Assembly: GCF_006716425.1 (NCBI RefSeq) | Contig: NZ_VFOZ01000001.1 | Location: forward strand, 4,774,001 to 4,838,000 | DNA from: Actinoallomurus bryophytorum | GTDB taxonomy: Bacteria; Actinomycetota; Actinomycetes; Streptosporangiales; Streptosporangiaceae | Length of the DNA stretch: 64,000 nucleotides | Direction of reading: 5' to 3' | In this document: positions 35,692 to 44,061 of the stretch, in pieces | How positions within the stretch are numbered: the first letter of the stretch is position 1 | How the letters are laid out: each line of letters starts with the position of its first letter | Made by a program: the position numbers and the translations under genes | The notes under the pieces: generated by a model | Databases searched by the model: none | Seen by the model: the letters and a program-made list of their open reading frames with translations, nothing else | Told to the model about the DNA's origin: nothing

Positions 35692-35721
35692 ACGGCGCCG
35701 GTCAGTCGAAGCGAAGCAGAA

Positions 35722-36279
35722 CTAACCGAACAGCTTGACGTACCGCTCGGCCTCCGCGCGGCTGAAGTTTCCGGAGAGCGTGAGCTTGCCGCCGGTGATC
35801 GGCTCCGTCACCTCGGGAGCCGAGATCACGCGGCCGTTCGAGACCGTGGCCAGCGCGTTACGGGGTGGCTGTTCGCGGGCGAGCTGAGTGGTCAGGGCGC
35901 TCAGGCGTCCGGTGTCCTCCGGCCGCAGGTCGAACTCGACGCTCCAGCCGTTCCCGCTCTCCACCCGCATGTCGACGGACTTCACCCTGGTGATCGTCAT
36001 GCCCTCGCCGAGGGTGTAGCAGGCGTCGTTCTTCTCCGAGGCCACTGTGTCCGGCGAGGTGTTCCCCGTGCACGCCCCGTCGGTCCTGGTGAGGACCTTG
36101 CGGAGCTGGAGGGTCCCCTTCACCTTGGGATCGGAGGGCGGTCGCGACGCGATCAGCAGGATGACGGCCCCGGCCGCGATGAGGAGGGCGAACGCTCCGG
36201 CGGCGACCCAGACGACGAGGGGAACCCGTCGTCCGGAAGGCGGCGCGGGCTGGGGCGGGGGTGGATACGGTGGCTGCAC
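35722..36279 (-). CDS. membrane-anchored SecDF P1-head-like protein
   Basis: 185 residues. A Pro-rich cytoplasmic N terminus (about 20 residues) precedes one membrane helix (PLVVWVAAGAFALLIAAGAVILLIA). The exported domain (about 50-185) ends GRVISAPEVTEPITGGKLTLSGNFSRAEAERYVKLF, closely like the P1 head subdomain of SecD. It lacks the rest of SecD, so it is not a translocase subunit; such stand-alone domains have no known function. Two Cys residues (ACTG and ACYTL) may form a disulphide. Confidence 0.78.
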   Translation of the reverse strand: MQPPYPPPPQPAPPSGRRVPLVVWVAAGAFALLIAAGAVILLIASRPPSDPKVKGTLQLRKVLTRTDGACTGNTSPDTVASEKNDACYTLGEGMTITRVKSVDMRVESGNGWSVEFDLRPEDTGRLSALTTQLAREQPPRNALATVSNGRVISAPEVTEPITGGKLTLSGNFSRAEAERYVKLFG

Positions 36280-36454
36280 GACTCTCCGCTCAGGCGACCC
36301 CGGCGATCACCGGGTCGACCCTAGCCTGGATCCCCGTCCGGTGACCGATCCGGGACGGGGCCCGACGAGCGCCGGCGGCGAACCCCACCCTGCCGGTCGG
36401 CGTTGCGGGCGTAGGCGGTGTAATCACGTCCGAGATGGGCAGGTTGTGAAGATC

Positions 36455-37393
36455 ATGAGAGCAGTAGGCGTTACACGATTCGGCGGGCCCGAGGCACTGG
36501 AGGTCGTCGAACTCGACGACCCCCATCCCGCGGCCGGCGAGATACGCATCCGGGTGCACGCGGCGACCGTGAACCCGACCGACACCCTGTTCCGCGCCGG
36601 CGTGACGAGTGCGGCGCTGCGCGACCGGCAGCCACCGTACGTCCCCGGCATGGACGTGGCCGGGGTCGTGGACGAGGTCGGCGAGGGCGCCCGCCAGTCC
36701 GTCGGCGACGACGTCATGGCCATCACCCTGCCCCGCAGCAGCCTCGGCGGCGGGTACGCCGAGCGCGTCATCGTGCCGACCGACTCGGCCACCGCGATGC
36801 CGGTCGGCGCGAGCTACGCCGAGGCGTCCACGCTGCCGATGAACGGCCTGACCGCACAGCTGACGCTGGACCTGCTCGCGCTCGAGCCCGGTCGTACGCT
36901 GGCGGTCACCGGTGCCGCCGGAGCGTACGGCGGCTACGTGGTCCAGCTCGCCAAGGCCCGCGGCCTGCGCGTCGTCGCGGACTCCTCGCCCGAGGACGAG
37001 CCACTCGTACGCCGCCTGGGCGCCGACATGATCGTCGCCCGGGGCGACGGGGTCGCCCTGCGCATCCGGCAGGTGGCGCCCGACGGTGTGGACGCCGTCG
37101 CCGACGGTGCGGTCATCGGCACACCCGTCCTGCCGGCGATCCGTGACGGGGGCGCGATCGCGGTGGTACGCGGTTTCGAGGGCGAGACCGAGCGCGGGAT
37201 CACCGTCCACCCGGTCTGGGTCAGCGAGTACGCACGTGAGTGGGACAAGCTCGATGAGCTGCGACGTCTCGCCGGAACCGGCGACGTCACCCTCCGCGTC
37301 GCACACACCTACCCGCCGGAGAACGCCCCCGACGCCCACCGCGCCCTGGAGGCAGGCGGAATCCGAGGCCGCCTGGTGATCATGTTCGACTAG
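36455..37393 (+). CDS. zinc-independent quinone oxidoreductase / MDR-family NADP oxidoreductase
   Basis: 312 residues, medium-chain dehydrogenase/reductase. N-terminal GroES-like domain (RAVGVTRFGGPEALEVVEL; PYVPGMDVAGVVDEVGEGA) and Rossmann domain with AVTGAAGAYGGYVVQLAKARGLRVVA. Structural zinc cysteines are absent, as in QOR/zeta-crystallin types. Start ATG 36455 or GTG 36446 (9 bases earlier); neither has a strong ribosome site. 3' end overlaps the convergent MFS gene by 14 bases. Confidence 0.87.
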   Translation: MRAVGVTRFGGPEALEVVELDDPHPAAGEIRIRVHAATVNPTDTLFRAGVTSAALRDRQPPYVPGMDVAGVVDEVGEGARQSVGDDVMAITLPRSSLGGGYAERVIVPTDSATAMPVGASYAEASTLPMNGLTAQLTLDLLALEPGRTLAVTGAAGAYGGYVVQLAKARGLRVVADSSPEDEPLVRRLGADMIVARGDGVALRIRQVAPDGVDAVADGAVIGTPVLPAIRDGGAIAVVRGFEGETERGITVHPVWVSEYAREWDKLDELRRLAGTGDVTLRVAHTYPPENAPDAHRALEAGGIRGRLVIMFD

Positions 37394-38804
37394 GGACGAC
37401 CGAACGCGCCTCCCGTTCACGGTGGACGCCTGGCAGCAGGAGTGCGGGGACGACGGCGAGCGCGGTGAAGGCCAGTGACCACCAGAACGCCCGGTCGAAC
37501 GCCGCGGCGCCGGTGGCGTGGCCGGCCAGCTGTCGTGTCAGCACGACGGCGAGTACCGCGGCGCCGAACGACCCGCCGACCTGCTGCATGATCCGGGTTG
37601 CGCTGCTGGCGTGCGGGATGTCGGCCGGGGCCAGGCCCTGGTACGCGGCGGCCATCACGGCGATCGTCGCGCCGCTCAGGCCGGCGCCGCGTACGACGAG
37701 TGAGGCGGCCAGCAGGAGCTCGCTGGTGTGCGGGCCCGCCTGGGTGTACGCGAGCGTTCCCAGCGCGGTGAGCACGGTGCCGGCGAGGACCACCGGCCGC
37801 GGCCCGACGCGGTCGATGAGCGTCCCCAGCGGTCCGCGGGTGAGCAGGCTGCCCAGGCCCTGAGGGGCCAGCAGCAGGCCGGCGGCGACCACGCCCTGGC
37901 CGCGGACCTGCTGGTAGTACAGCGGCAGCAGCAGCATCGCGCCGAACATCGACAGCCCGGACAGGAACAGCAGGGTCGAGGAGGCCGCGAACGACCGTAC
38001 GCGGAACAGCCGGAGGTCCACGACGGGCTCGTCCGAGCGCAGCGCGTGTGTGACGAAGGCCGCCAGCAGTGCCACGCCGAGGGCGAGCGGGGCGATGACC
38101 GCGGGGTGGGCGAAACTGCCGCGGACGCCCACCTGCGAAAGCCCGTAGATGACCGAGGCCAGGGCGGGGGACAGCAGCACGAGGCCGAGCAGGTCGAGGC
38201 GGTGACCCCGGTCGCGGGAGCCGTCGGGCGGCAGGCCGCGCCAGGCCAGCACCAGCGCCAAGGCGCAGACCGGGACGTTGACGTAGAAGATCCACCGCCA
38301 GCTCGCGCCGCCCACGATGAGCCCGCCGATGACCGGGCCGAGGATCGGCCCCACCAGCGCCGGGATGGTGATCGTGCCCATCAGGCGTCCCAGCCGGCGT
38401 CCGCCCGCCGCCCGCAGGAGCAGCGTCTGCATGATCGGCAGCATCAGCCCGCCACCGGCTCCCTGGAGCACCCGGAAGGCGATCAGGGACCCGGTGTTCC
38501 ACGCCGCCCCGCACAGCATCGAACCGGCCAGGAACACCACCAGCGAGATCATCCACATCCGTTTGGCGCCGAACCGCTCCACCAGCCATCCCGTCGCCGG
38601 TATCGCCATCGCGAGTGCCAGCAGGTAGCCGGTGATCACCCACTGGACGGCCGCCAGGGAGGTGTGCAGGTCGCGGCCCAGCGCGTTGATGGCGACGTTG
38701 ACGATCGTGCTGTCCAGCAGTGGTGCCATCGCCCCGACGACGAGGATCAGCGCGAGCTTCAGCAGCGCCGGGTCCAGCCGGTCGGCTCGTTCCGTGGTGG
38801 TCAA
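37380..38804 (-). CDS. MFS drug exporter, DHA2 (EmrB/QacA) family
   Basis: 474 residues with about 14 membrane helices. MAPLLDSTIVNVAINALGRDL in TM1, GWLVERFGAKRMWM loop 2-3, GPVIGGLIVGGASWRWIFYVNVPV around TM5-6. Start taken as the TTG at 38804, with GGGGAGG 9 bases upstream; in-frame codons further upstream run through the operators. Divergent from the TetR gene at 38905 and almost certainly repressed by it. A second DHA2 exporter is at 32354. Confidence 0.9.
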   Translation of the reverse strand: MTTTERADRLDPALLKLALILVVGAMAPLLDSTIVNVAINALGRDLHTSLAAVQWVITGYLLALAMAIPATGWLVERFGAKRMWMISLVVFLAGSMLCGAAWNTGSLIAFRVLQGAGGGLMLPIMQTLLLRAAGGRRLGRLMGTITIPALVGPILGPVIGGLIVGGASWRWIFYVNVPVCALALVLAWRGLPPDGSRDRGHRLDLLGLVLLSPALASVIYGLSQVGVRGSFAHPAVIAPLALGVALLAAFVTHALRSDEPVVDLRLFRVRSFAASSTLLFLSGLSMFGAMLLLPLYYQQVRGQGVVAAGLLLAPQGLGSLLTRGPLGTLIDRVGPRPVVLAGTVLTALGTLAYTQAGPHTSELLLAASLVVRGAGLSGATIAVMAAAYQGLAPADIPHASSATRIMQQVGGSFGAAVLAVVLTRQLAGHATGAAAFDRAFWWSLAFTALAVVPALLLPGVHREREARSVVPSRT

Positions 38805-38827
38805 GGCGTGTACCTCCCCGAGGAATA

Positions 38828-38890
38828 AGAGACGCAACGTCTCTAGTGGCGGAAGTGTAGGCTTGTCTCGATAGGAGACGCAAGGTCTCT
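38828..38890. promoter_or_regulatory. twin TetR operators, GAGACGCAA(C/G)GTCTC
   Basis: AGAGACGCAACGTCTCT (38828-38844, perfect 7-bp arms) and GGAGACGCAAGGTCTCT (38874-38890) match at 15 of 17 positions. They fill the 100-bp gap between the divergent MFS and TetR genes, one near each start codon. The TetR at 38905 is the obvious binder (inference from position). Confidence 0.82.
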
Positions 38891-38904
38891 TAAGGGGGAT
38901 TCGC

Positions 38905-39501
38905 TTGAGCTCCGAGGGAGACGGCGCCAGGGCGACGCGCCGGCGCGGCACCGAGCTCGAGGCCGCGATCCTGCGTGCCACCTGGGACGAGCTGACAGCC
39001 GTCGGCTACGCGCGCCTCAGCATGGAGGGCGTCGCCGAGCGGGCACAGACCGGCAAGCAGGTCCTGTACCGCCGATGGCGCAACCGGGCCGAGCTCGTGC
39101 TGGCCGCCGCGCGCCACCGCTTCACGGCCATCGCCGACGACATCCCCGACACCGGGGACCTGCGCGAAGACGTCCTCGCCCTGCTACGGCGCATGGTCCG
39201 GCGTTTCTCCGACTTCGGCCCGGACCTCGTTCACGGCCTGATGGCCGAGGCCGGCGACCTCGGCCCGGAGGTCCGGGAGATCATGACCGGCGTGATGGGC
39301 ACCATCCTCGAACGCGCGGCCCGCCGCGGCGAGATCCGGATCGAGGCCGTCAACCGGCGGATCACCACCCTCCCGGCCGATCTCCTCCGCCACGAGATGC
39401 TGCTCACCAAGGACCCGATCCCGGAGGCCGCGATCATCGAGATCGTCGACGAGGTCTTCCTCCCGCTGATCCGCGCGCGCGGCGAGCGACCCCCCGTATA
39501 G
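38905..39501 (+). CDS. TetR/AcrR-family repressor of the adjacent exporter
   Basis: 198 residues. N-terminal HTH: RGTELEAAILRATWDELTAVGYARLSMEGVAERAQTGKQVLYRRWRNRAELVLAA-type arrangement (TGKQVLYRRW is the recognition helix region). The C-terminal TetR_C domain includes LLRRMVRRFSDFGPDLVHGL. TTG start with AAGGGGG upstream; the second operator lies immediately before the ribosome site, so the gene is probably autorepressed. Confidence 0.9.
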   Translation: MSSEGDGARATRRRGTELEAAILRATWDELTAVGYARLSMEGVAERAQTGKQVLYRRWRNRAELVLAAARHRFTAIADDIPDTGDLREDVLALLRRMVRRFSDFGPDLVHGLMAEAGDLGPEVREIMTGVMGTILERAARRGEIRIEAVNRRITTLPADLLRHEMLLTKDPIPEAAIIEIVDEVFLPLIRARGERPPV

Positions 39502-39531
39502 CGGCATCTCACAGGCGTTACCGTACGAGGC

Positions 39532-40632
39532 GTGCTGCCACCGAACGACCACGAGATCGAGACCCTGGAGGAGTTCGACCGCGTCGCCGCGGCCGGCTCC
39601 CTGCGCGGACACCGCGTCCAGTCCGTCGACCTGACGACCCGTACCCCGGTCCTGCTGTCGGCCGACACCGCCGAGGCGGTCTTCCTCGGCTGCCCGATGG
39701 AGCCGGCGGCCGCCGCCCATGTCCGCTCGAACGGCGCGCTCGTCTTCCCGCCCGTCCCGGACGTGCCCCTCGACCCCTACCGCGGCCGTCTCTACAGCCC
39801 CGAGTCGCTCTACGAGGGACTCGCCGACGGCTACCCGGCGACGCCCGACGCCCGCGCGTACGACTGGTTCCTGCGCACCCGCGGCAGGGGCGACATCTTC
39901 GCCTCGATGCTTCGTGGCATCCACGACGACGCCGTCTCCGACGCCTTCGACGAACTCCTCGACGGCGAGCGCGTCGTCGGGGTCATGGGCGGTCACGCGA
40001 TGGAACGCGGCACAGACGCGTACGCGGGCGCCGCCCGGCTGGGCCGTGCCCTGGCACGTACGGGACTCATGGTGGCCACCGGCGGCGGCCCCGGCGCGAT
40101 GGAGGCGGCCAACCTGGGCGCCTACGCGGCTCCCTTCGACGAGCCGATGCTGACGGACGCGCTGGACGCCCTGGCCAAGGTCGCCTCCTTCCGGCCCTCC
40201 GTCACCGACTGGGCCCTGGCCGGCTTCGACGTACGCGACCGCTGGCCCGGCGGAGGCACCTCCGTGGGCGTGCCGACGTGGTTCTACGGCCATGAGCCGT
40301 CGAACGTCTTCGCGCCCCACATCGCGAAGTACTTCGCCAACGCCACACGGGAGGACGGCCTGCTGGCGCGCTGTGACGCGGGCGTCGTCTTCCTGCCGGG
40401 CGCGGCGGGCACCGTGCAGGAGATCTTCGACACCACCACGCCGAACTACTACGAGTCGGGCGGCGCACCACGTCCCATGGTCCTGGTCGACCACGCCCAC
40501 TGGACCCGCACCCTGCCCGCGTGGCCGCTCCTGCGGGCCCTGGCGCGGGGCCGCACCATGGCCTCGCGCATCGCCCTGGTCGACTCGATCGACGAGGCCC
40601 CGGAGGCACTGGCACGCCTTTCCGGCGCCTAG
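39532..40632 (+). CDS. LOG-family Rossmann nucleotide-binding protein
   Basis: 366 residues. A 140-residue N-terminal region of unknown fold precedes a Rossmann domain with VVGVMGGHAMERG, VATGGGPGAMEAANLGAY and VFLPGAAGTVQEIFD, the last corresponding to the PGGxGTxxE motif of LOG/lysine-decarboxylase-like proteins. Small LOG enzymes release cytokinin bases from nucleotides; this longer form is widespread in actinobacteria, with unknown nucleotide substrate. GTG start 30 bases after the TetR stop. Confidence 0.82.
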   Translation: MLPPNDHEIETLEEFDRVAAAGSLRGHRVQSVDLTTRTPVLLSADTAEAVFLGCPMEPAAAAHVRSNGALVFPPVPDVPLDPYRGRLYSPESLYEGLADGYPATPDARAYDWFLRTRGRGDIFASMLRGIHDDAVSDAFDELLDGERVVGVMGGHAMERGTDAYAGAARLGRALARTGLMVATGGGPGAMEAANLGAYAAPFDEPMLTDALDALAKVASFRPSVTDWALAGFDVRDRWPGGGTSVGVPTWFYGHEPSNVFAPHIAKYFANATREDGLLARCDAGVVFLPGAAGTVQEIFDTTTPNYYESGGAPRPMVLVDHAHWTRTLPAWPLLRALARGRTMASRIALVDSIDEAPEALARLSGA

Positions 40633-40721
40633 CGGGTTTCCGACGCCCCGGCGAAAACGAGACGGCGGTTCTGGAGTGATCGCGGTCACATATCGCCCGT
40701 CGCGGGGCTAAGGTCGGCGTC

Positions 40722-41249
40722 GTGACCGATGACCCGTACCGGGGGGTCCTGTACGTCGTCGTCTGCGCGGCTCCGGCCGCCTCGGACGCCGAGACGCTCG
40801 TCAGGCTCGCGCGGGATGCCGGGTGGAGGGTCTGCGTGGTCACCTCGCCGATGGGCCGGCGTTTCGTCGATACGGAGCGGCTCTCCGCGCTGACCGGTAC
40901 GCCCGTGCGGAGTGACTTCCGGATGCCGGACGAGCCGAACGAATTACCCGTGGCCGACGCCGTGATCGTGGCCCCGGCCACGTTCAACACGATCAACAAA
41001 TGGGCGAACGGCATCGCCGACACGTTCGTGGTCGGGCTGCTGTGCGAGCTGACCGGCTTCGGGCTGCCGATCGTGGCGGCGCCGCTGCTGAAGGACGCCC
41101 TGGCGCGCCATGCCGCCTTTGCCCCCAATCTGGAGGCGCTCCGCGCGATGGGAGTGCGGGTGCTGTTCGATCCGGCGGCCTCACCCGGCGCCCGTATGCC
41201 ACCCTGGGAGGAGATCCTCACCGAGCTTCACACACTGCTGGACGGTTGA
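40722..41249 (+). CDS. HFCD-type flavoprotein
   Basis: 175 residues, single flavodoxin-like domain of the homo-oligomeric flavin-containing Cys-decarboxylase family (CoaC/EpiD/UbiX-like). GVLYVVVCAAPAASDAETLVRLARDAGWRVCVV at the N terminus, AVIVAPATFNTINKWANGIADTF in the FMN loop, and PIVAAPLLKDAL near the C terminus. The PXMNXXMW substrate clamp is not conserved, so decarboxylation is uncertain. GTG start. Followed closely by the XRE regulator gene. Confidence 0.8.
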   Translation: MTDDPYRGVLYVVVCAAPAASDAETLVRLARDAGWRVCVVTSPMGRRFVDTERLSALTGTPVRSDFRMPDEPNELPVADAVIVAPATFNTINKWANGIADTFVVGLLCELTGFGLPIVAAPLLKDALARHAAFAPNLEALRAMGVRVLFDPAASPGARMPPWEEILTELHTLLDG

Positions 41250-41269
41250 CATGGGCTTCGGCGAGAGGC

Positions 41270-42493
41270 ATGCCGTTGGACGCGCGTAAAGAGATCGGCC
41301 GCCGCATCGCGCGCCAAAGGCGCCGGCGCGGCCTGAGCCAGGCCGTCCTGGCCCAGCTCGTCGGCCGCTCGGAGAGCTGGTTGAGCCAGGTGGAGCGCGG
41401 GCACCGCTCGGTCGACAGGCATTCGGTGCTCGTCCGGCTCGCCGAGATCCTCGGAGTCGAGGTGAGCCGGCTCATCCCCGGCGAGACGGCGGCGGAGGTG
41501 GTGAGGTACGAGCCGGTCGCGGCCATCCGCGAGGCGATGACGCACTACGGAGCCCTTCCCCGCGTCGTCCACGGGCGTGTCTCCACGGGCCGCCGGCCGC
41601 CGCTGCGATGGCTGAGCCACGAGATGCGGCGGGCCAACGGTCTCTACCAGGCGGCACGGTACGACGAGGCCGGGCGGCTGTTACCCGGTCTGATCGACGC
41701 CGTCGAGGAGGCCCGCTCGTCATGTGCCCCCGCGGACCGCCGGGCGGCCGACACCGTACGCGCGCTCGTCTACCACTCGGCGACGATGACGCTCAGCCGT
41801 GTCGGGGAGGCCGAGCTCGCCTGGACGGCGGCCGACCGGGCGGTGGCCGCCGCCGAGGCCGCCGAGCGTCCCCTCCTCGCCGCCGTGAGCGCCTACCGGC
41901 TCGGTTACGTCCTCATCCGTCTCAGGCGGGCGGAACAGGCGGAAGACCTTCTGCTGCGTACGGCCGACGCCCTCGCGGCGTCGTCACGTCGCGCCAGGCC
42001 ACCCGCGCTGTCCGTGCACGGCGGGCTCTACCTGGCCGCCGCGGCCGCGGCGGCGGCACGCTTCGACGGTGCGGGCACCGCGCGGCACCTGGAGGCGGCG
42101 CAGGAGCTCGCCGGGCGGCTCGGCGGCGACCGTAACGACTTCTGGTCCGCCTTCGGCCCGACCAATGTCGCCATCCACGAGGTCTCGGCCGCGGTCGCCT
42201 TCGGAGACGCGGACTCGGCACTGAGACGCGGCGAGTCCCTGGACGTCGATCGCCTCGGGCCCGGCCTGCTCGGCCGCCGTGCCCAGGTGCTCCTTGACCT
42301 CGCGCGCGCGTACGGTCTGCGGCGTAAGGACGCGGCGGCGGTCAACACGCTCCTGAGAGCCGAGCAGGTATCGCCCGAGCTCGTCCGCTACGACTCGCGC
42401 ACCAACGAGCTGCTCACCGAGCTCGTGCGGCGCGAACACCGGGTCAGCACCCCGGAGCTCCGCGGCCTCGCCCACCGGGCGGGAGTCCTCTGA
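41270..42493 (+). CDS. XRE-family regulator with TPR-like C-terminal domain
   Basis: 407 residues. HTH_3 domain at about 5-65 (EIGRRIARQRRRRGLSQAVLAQLVGRSESWLSQVERGHRSVDR), then about 330 residues of Ala-rich helical repeats resembling TPRs (RLGYVLIRLRRAEQAEDLLL; RRAQVLLDLARAYGLRRKD). This architecture is common in actinomycete regulators of unknown signal. Start ATG 41270 is the conventional N terminus, although the AGAGG upstream is closer than ideal and TTG 41276 is possible. It lies 20 bases after the flavoprotein stop. Confidence 0.82.
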   Translation: MPLDARKEIGRRIARQRRRRGLSQAVLAQLVGRSESWLSQVERGHRSVDRHSVLVRLAEILGVEVSRLIPGETAAEVVRYEPVAAIREAMTHYGALPRVVHGRVSTGRRPPLRWLSHEMRRANGLYQAARYDEAGRLLPGLIDAVEEARSSCAPADRRAADTVRALVYHSATMTLSRVGEAELAWTAADRAVAAAEAAERPLLAAVSAYRLGYVLIRLRRAEQAEDLLLRTADALAASSRRARPPALSVHGGLYLAAAAAAAARFDGAGTARHLEAAQELAGRLGGDRNDFWSAFGPTNVAIHEVSAAVAFGDADSALRRGESLDVDRLGPGLLGRRAQVLLDLARAYGLRRKDAAAVNTLLRAEQVSPELVRYDSRTNELLTELVRREHRVSTPELRGLAHRAGVL

Positions 42494-42621
42494 CCCGCAC
42501 TCGAGTGCGGACTCTTTACCCTCACCGCGTTGCGGGTCGTTCCCGGGTGCTCGCCCTTAGCGTCGCCTGGTCACACCGGAAGCGACCAGGTCGGTACAGT
42601 CCGTGACGGGAAGGGTGGCCG

Positions 42622-43005
42622 ATGGACGCGCGTGCCGAGATGGTGATCGGCAAGGCGGCACCGAGGAGCAGGCGAGAACAGATCTCAGAAAGCGTCGCGG
42701 AGGACCACGCACGGCTGCTGGAGATGGTCGGCCAGTCTCTCGCCGAGATCGGTATCAGGGCGGCGTTGACGACGTTTCACCATCTGGTGGCGTACGGGGG
42801 GACCTTCGTGCTGCCTTCGCGGTACGAGCCGGAACTCCAGGTGTTCTGGCCGGGGGACCACCGGGGCATCGCGCTTCGGGTCAAGCTCACCTCGCGGGAC
42901 GGCGGCGACGTCTATGCCTGGGGCGCGAGCCGGGCCCAGGCGCACCCTGCGAGCGACCCGGCGGGCGCGGTACGGCTCATCACGGACGCCGTGGTGGCCG
43001 TCTGA
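42622..43005 (+). CDS. hypothetical protein
   Basis: 127 residues, not recognised. Two helices at the N terminus (ARAEMVIGKAAPRSRREQISESVAEDHARLLEMV) are followed by an alpha/beta segment (FVLPSRYEPELQVFWPGDHRGIALRVKLTSRDGGDVYAWG). No signal peptide or membrane segment. ATG with AAGGGTGG upstream. Confidence 0.6.
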   Translation: MDARAEMVIGKAAPRSRREQISESVAEDHARLLEMVGQSLAEIGIRAALTTFHHLVAYGGTFVLPSRYEPELQVFWPGDHRGIALRVKLTSRDGGDVYAWGASRAQAHPASDPAGAVRLITDAVVAV

Positions 43006-43047
43006 CCGGGCCCCTGGCGGCTTCGGGGTACGGGGCCGGGCGGGCGT

Positions 43048-43632
43048 TCAGGCGTCGTCGTCCGCGGTGAGGGGGTGGCCGGTCTCGCGGAGCTGCCAGC
43101 GGCCGCCGTGGTGGGTCAGCCAGGTCTGGGTCAGGGGCGCTGAGTCGAGGCGCCAGAAGCGGCTCAGCGGGGCGCCGAGCGTCTGAAGTACGGCGGCGCG
43201 CGCGACCGCGGGATGGGTGATGGCGGCGATCCGTGCCCGCTCGGCAGACAGCCCGCCCAGCCAGCCCGCCACCCGGTCCATCAGCGAGGACAGCGACTCG
43301 CCTCCGTGCGGCGCCGCGTCCGGGTCGGTCAGCCACGTGCCGAGCTCCATCGCCTGGGACGCCTCCAGCTCAGAAAGCGTACGGCCGCGCCACGCTCCCA
43401 GGTCCAGATCGGCCAGTGAAGGATCCACGAGCGCGTCCAGGCCAAGCCCCGCGGCCGTCTCGCCGCAACGTCGTTCCGGGCCCCGCAGCACCCGGTCGAA
43501 GCGGCGCAACGCCCCCCGGGCACCCGCCGCGCTCTCCGCGCCGCGTGCGTCGAGGGGGTCGTCGGAGGGGAAGCGGGACTCCCGCGTCGCCGCGGTGGGC
43601 GCGTGGGTGATCATGACCAGGCGAATCGTCAT
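43048..43632 (-). CDS. histidine phosphatase superfamily protein with altered RHG motif
   Basis: 194 residues. Fold signature of the phosphoglycerate-mutase-like superfamily: N-terminal catalytic His10 in MITHAPTAATR, ERRCGETAAGLG, HGGESLSSLMDRVAGWL, and the second His in AAITHPAVARAAVLQTLG. The normal RHG triad reads T9-H10-A11, so the phosphate-binding Arg of the motif is lost. It is divergent from the cobalamin riboswitch and cbtB. CobC-like phosphatases belong to this superfamily, so a link to B12 metabolism is possible but unproven. Confidence 0.78.
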   Translation of the reverse strand: MTIRLVMITHAPTAATRESRFPSDDPLDARGAESAAGARGALRRFDRVLRGPERRCGETAAGLGLDALVDPSLADLDLGAWRGRTLSELEASQAMELGTWLTDPDAAPHGGESLSSLMDRVAGWLGGLSAERARIAAITHPAVARAAVLQTLGAPLSRFWRLDSAPLTQTWLTHHGGRWQLRETGHPLTADDDA

Positions 43633-43687
43633 GGGTCCCAGCATCGCGTGCATTGACGGCCGTCGAGTACGCCCGTACGATCCGGAC

Positions 43688-43818
43688 GAACGTGATGGTT
43701 AGGAGGAAGCCGGTGAAAAACCGGCACGGTCGCGCCACTGTGTTCCATCCCGGTAGCGGGGTGGTGAGTCAGACCCTCCACTGTCTGAAGCCCGTACGAG
43801 GGACGCAGGATCCCTGAG
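43688..43818 (+). promoter_or_regulatory. cobalamin (B12) riboswitch
   Basis: Conserved cobalamin-element blocks are present in order: GAAGCCGGTGAAAAACCGGC (43716-43735), then ACGGTCGCGCCACTGT, and a downstream B12-box-like segment GAGTCAGACC with CTGTCTGAAG. It lies just upstream of the cbtB start codon. The class binds adenosyl- or methylcobalamin and usually switches off downstream translation or transcription. Edges are approximate. Confidence 0.9.
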
Positions 43819-43828
43819 GAGGCACCAC

Positions 43829-44044
43829 ATGACGATGTCCACTCTGCCCACCACCCGCTCCACGCCGGTCGTCGTACCCAAGGCGCGGGCGGCGCTCTGG
43901 CTCTTCGGCACCGTCGCCTTCTGCCTCGGGGTGTACTACTTCATCGGCGTCGACCAGGGTGCGACCTCGGTCTTCGGCAACAACATGTACATCCACGAGT
44001 TCGTCCACGACGCCCGGCACTTCCTCGGCTTCCCCTGCCACTAG
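43829..44044 (+). CDS. cbtB: CbtB-family cobalt transporter subunit
   Basis: 71 residues. One membrane helix (ARAALWLFGTVAFCLGVYYFIGVD) and the conserved C-terminal histidine motif HEFVHDARHFLGFPCH, diagnostic of CbtB, which is thought to bind or deliver cobalt. ATG with GGAGG upstream, directly behind the B12 riboswitch. The membrane partner CbtA, normally the next gene, is absent: the next gene is convergent and encodes an NCS2 permease. Confidence 0.93.
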   Translation: MTMSTLPTTRSTPVVVPKARAALWLFGTVAFCLGVYYFIGVDQGATSVFGNNMYIHEFVHDARHFLGFPCH

Positions 44045-44061
44045 GGGCGGCCGTACGAGCA

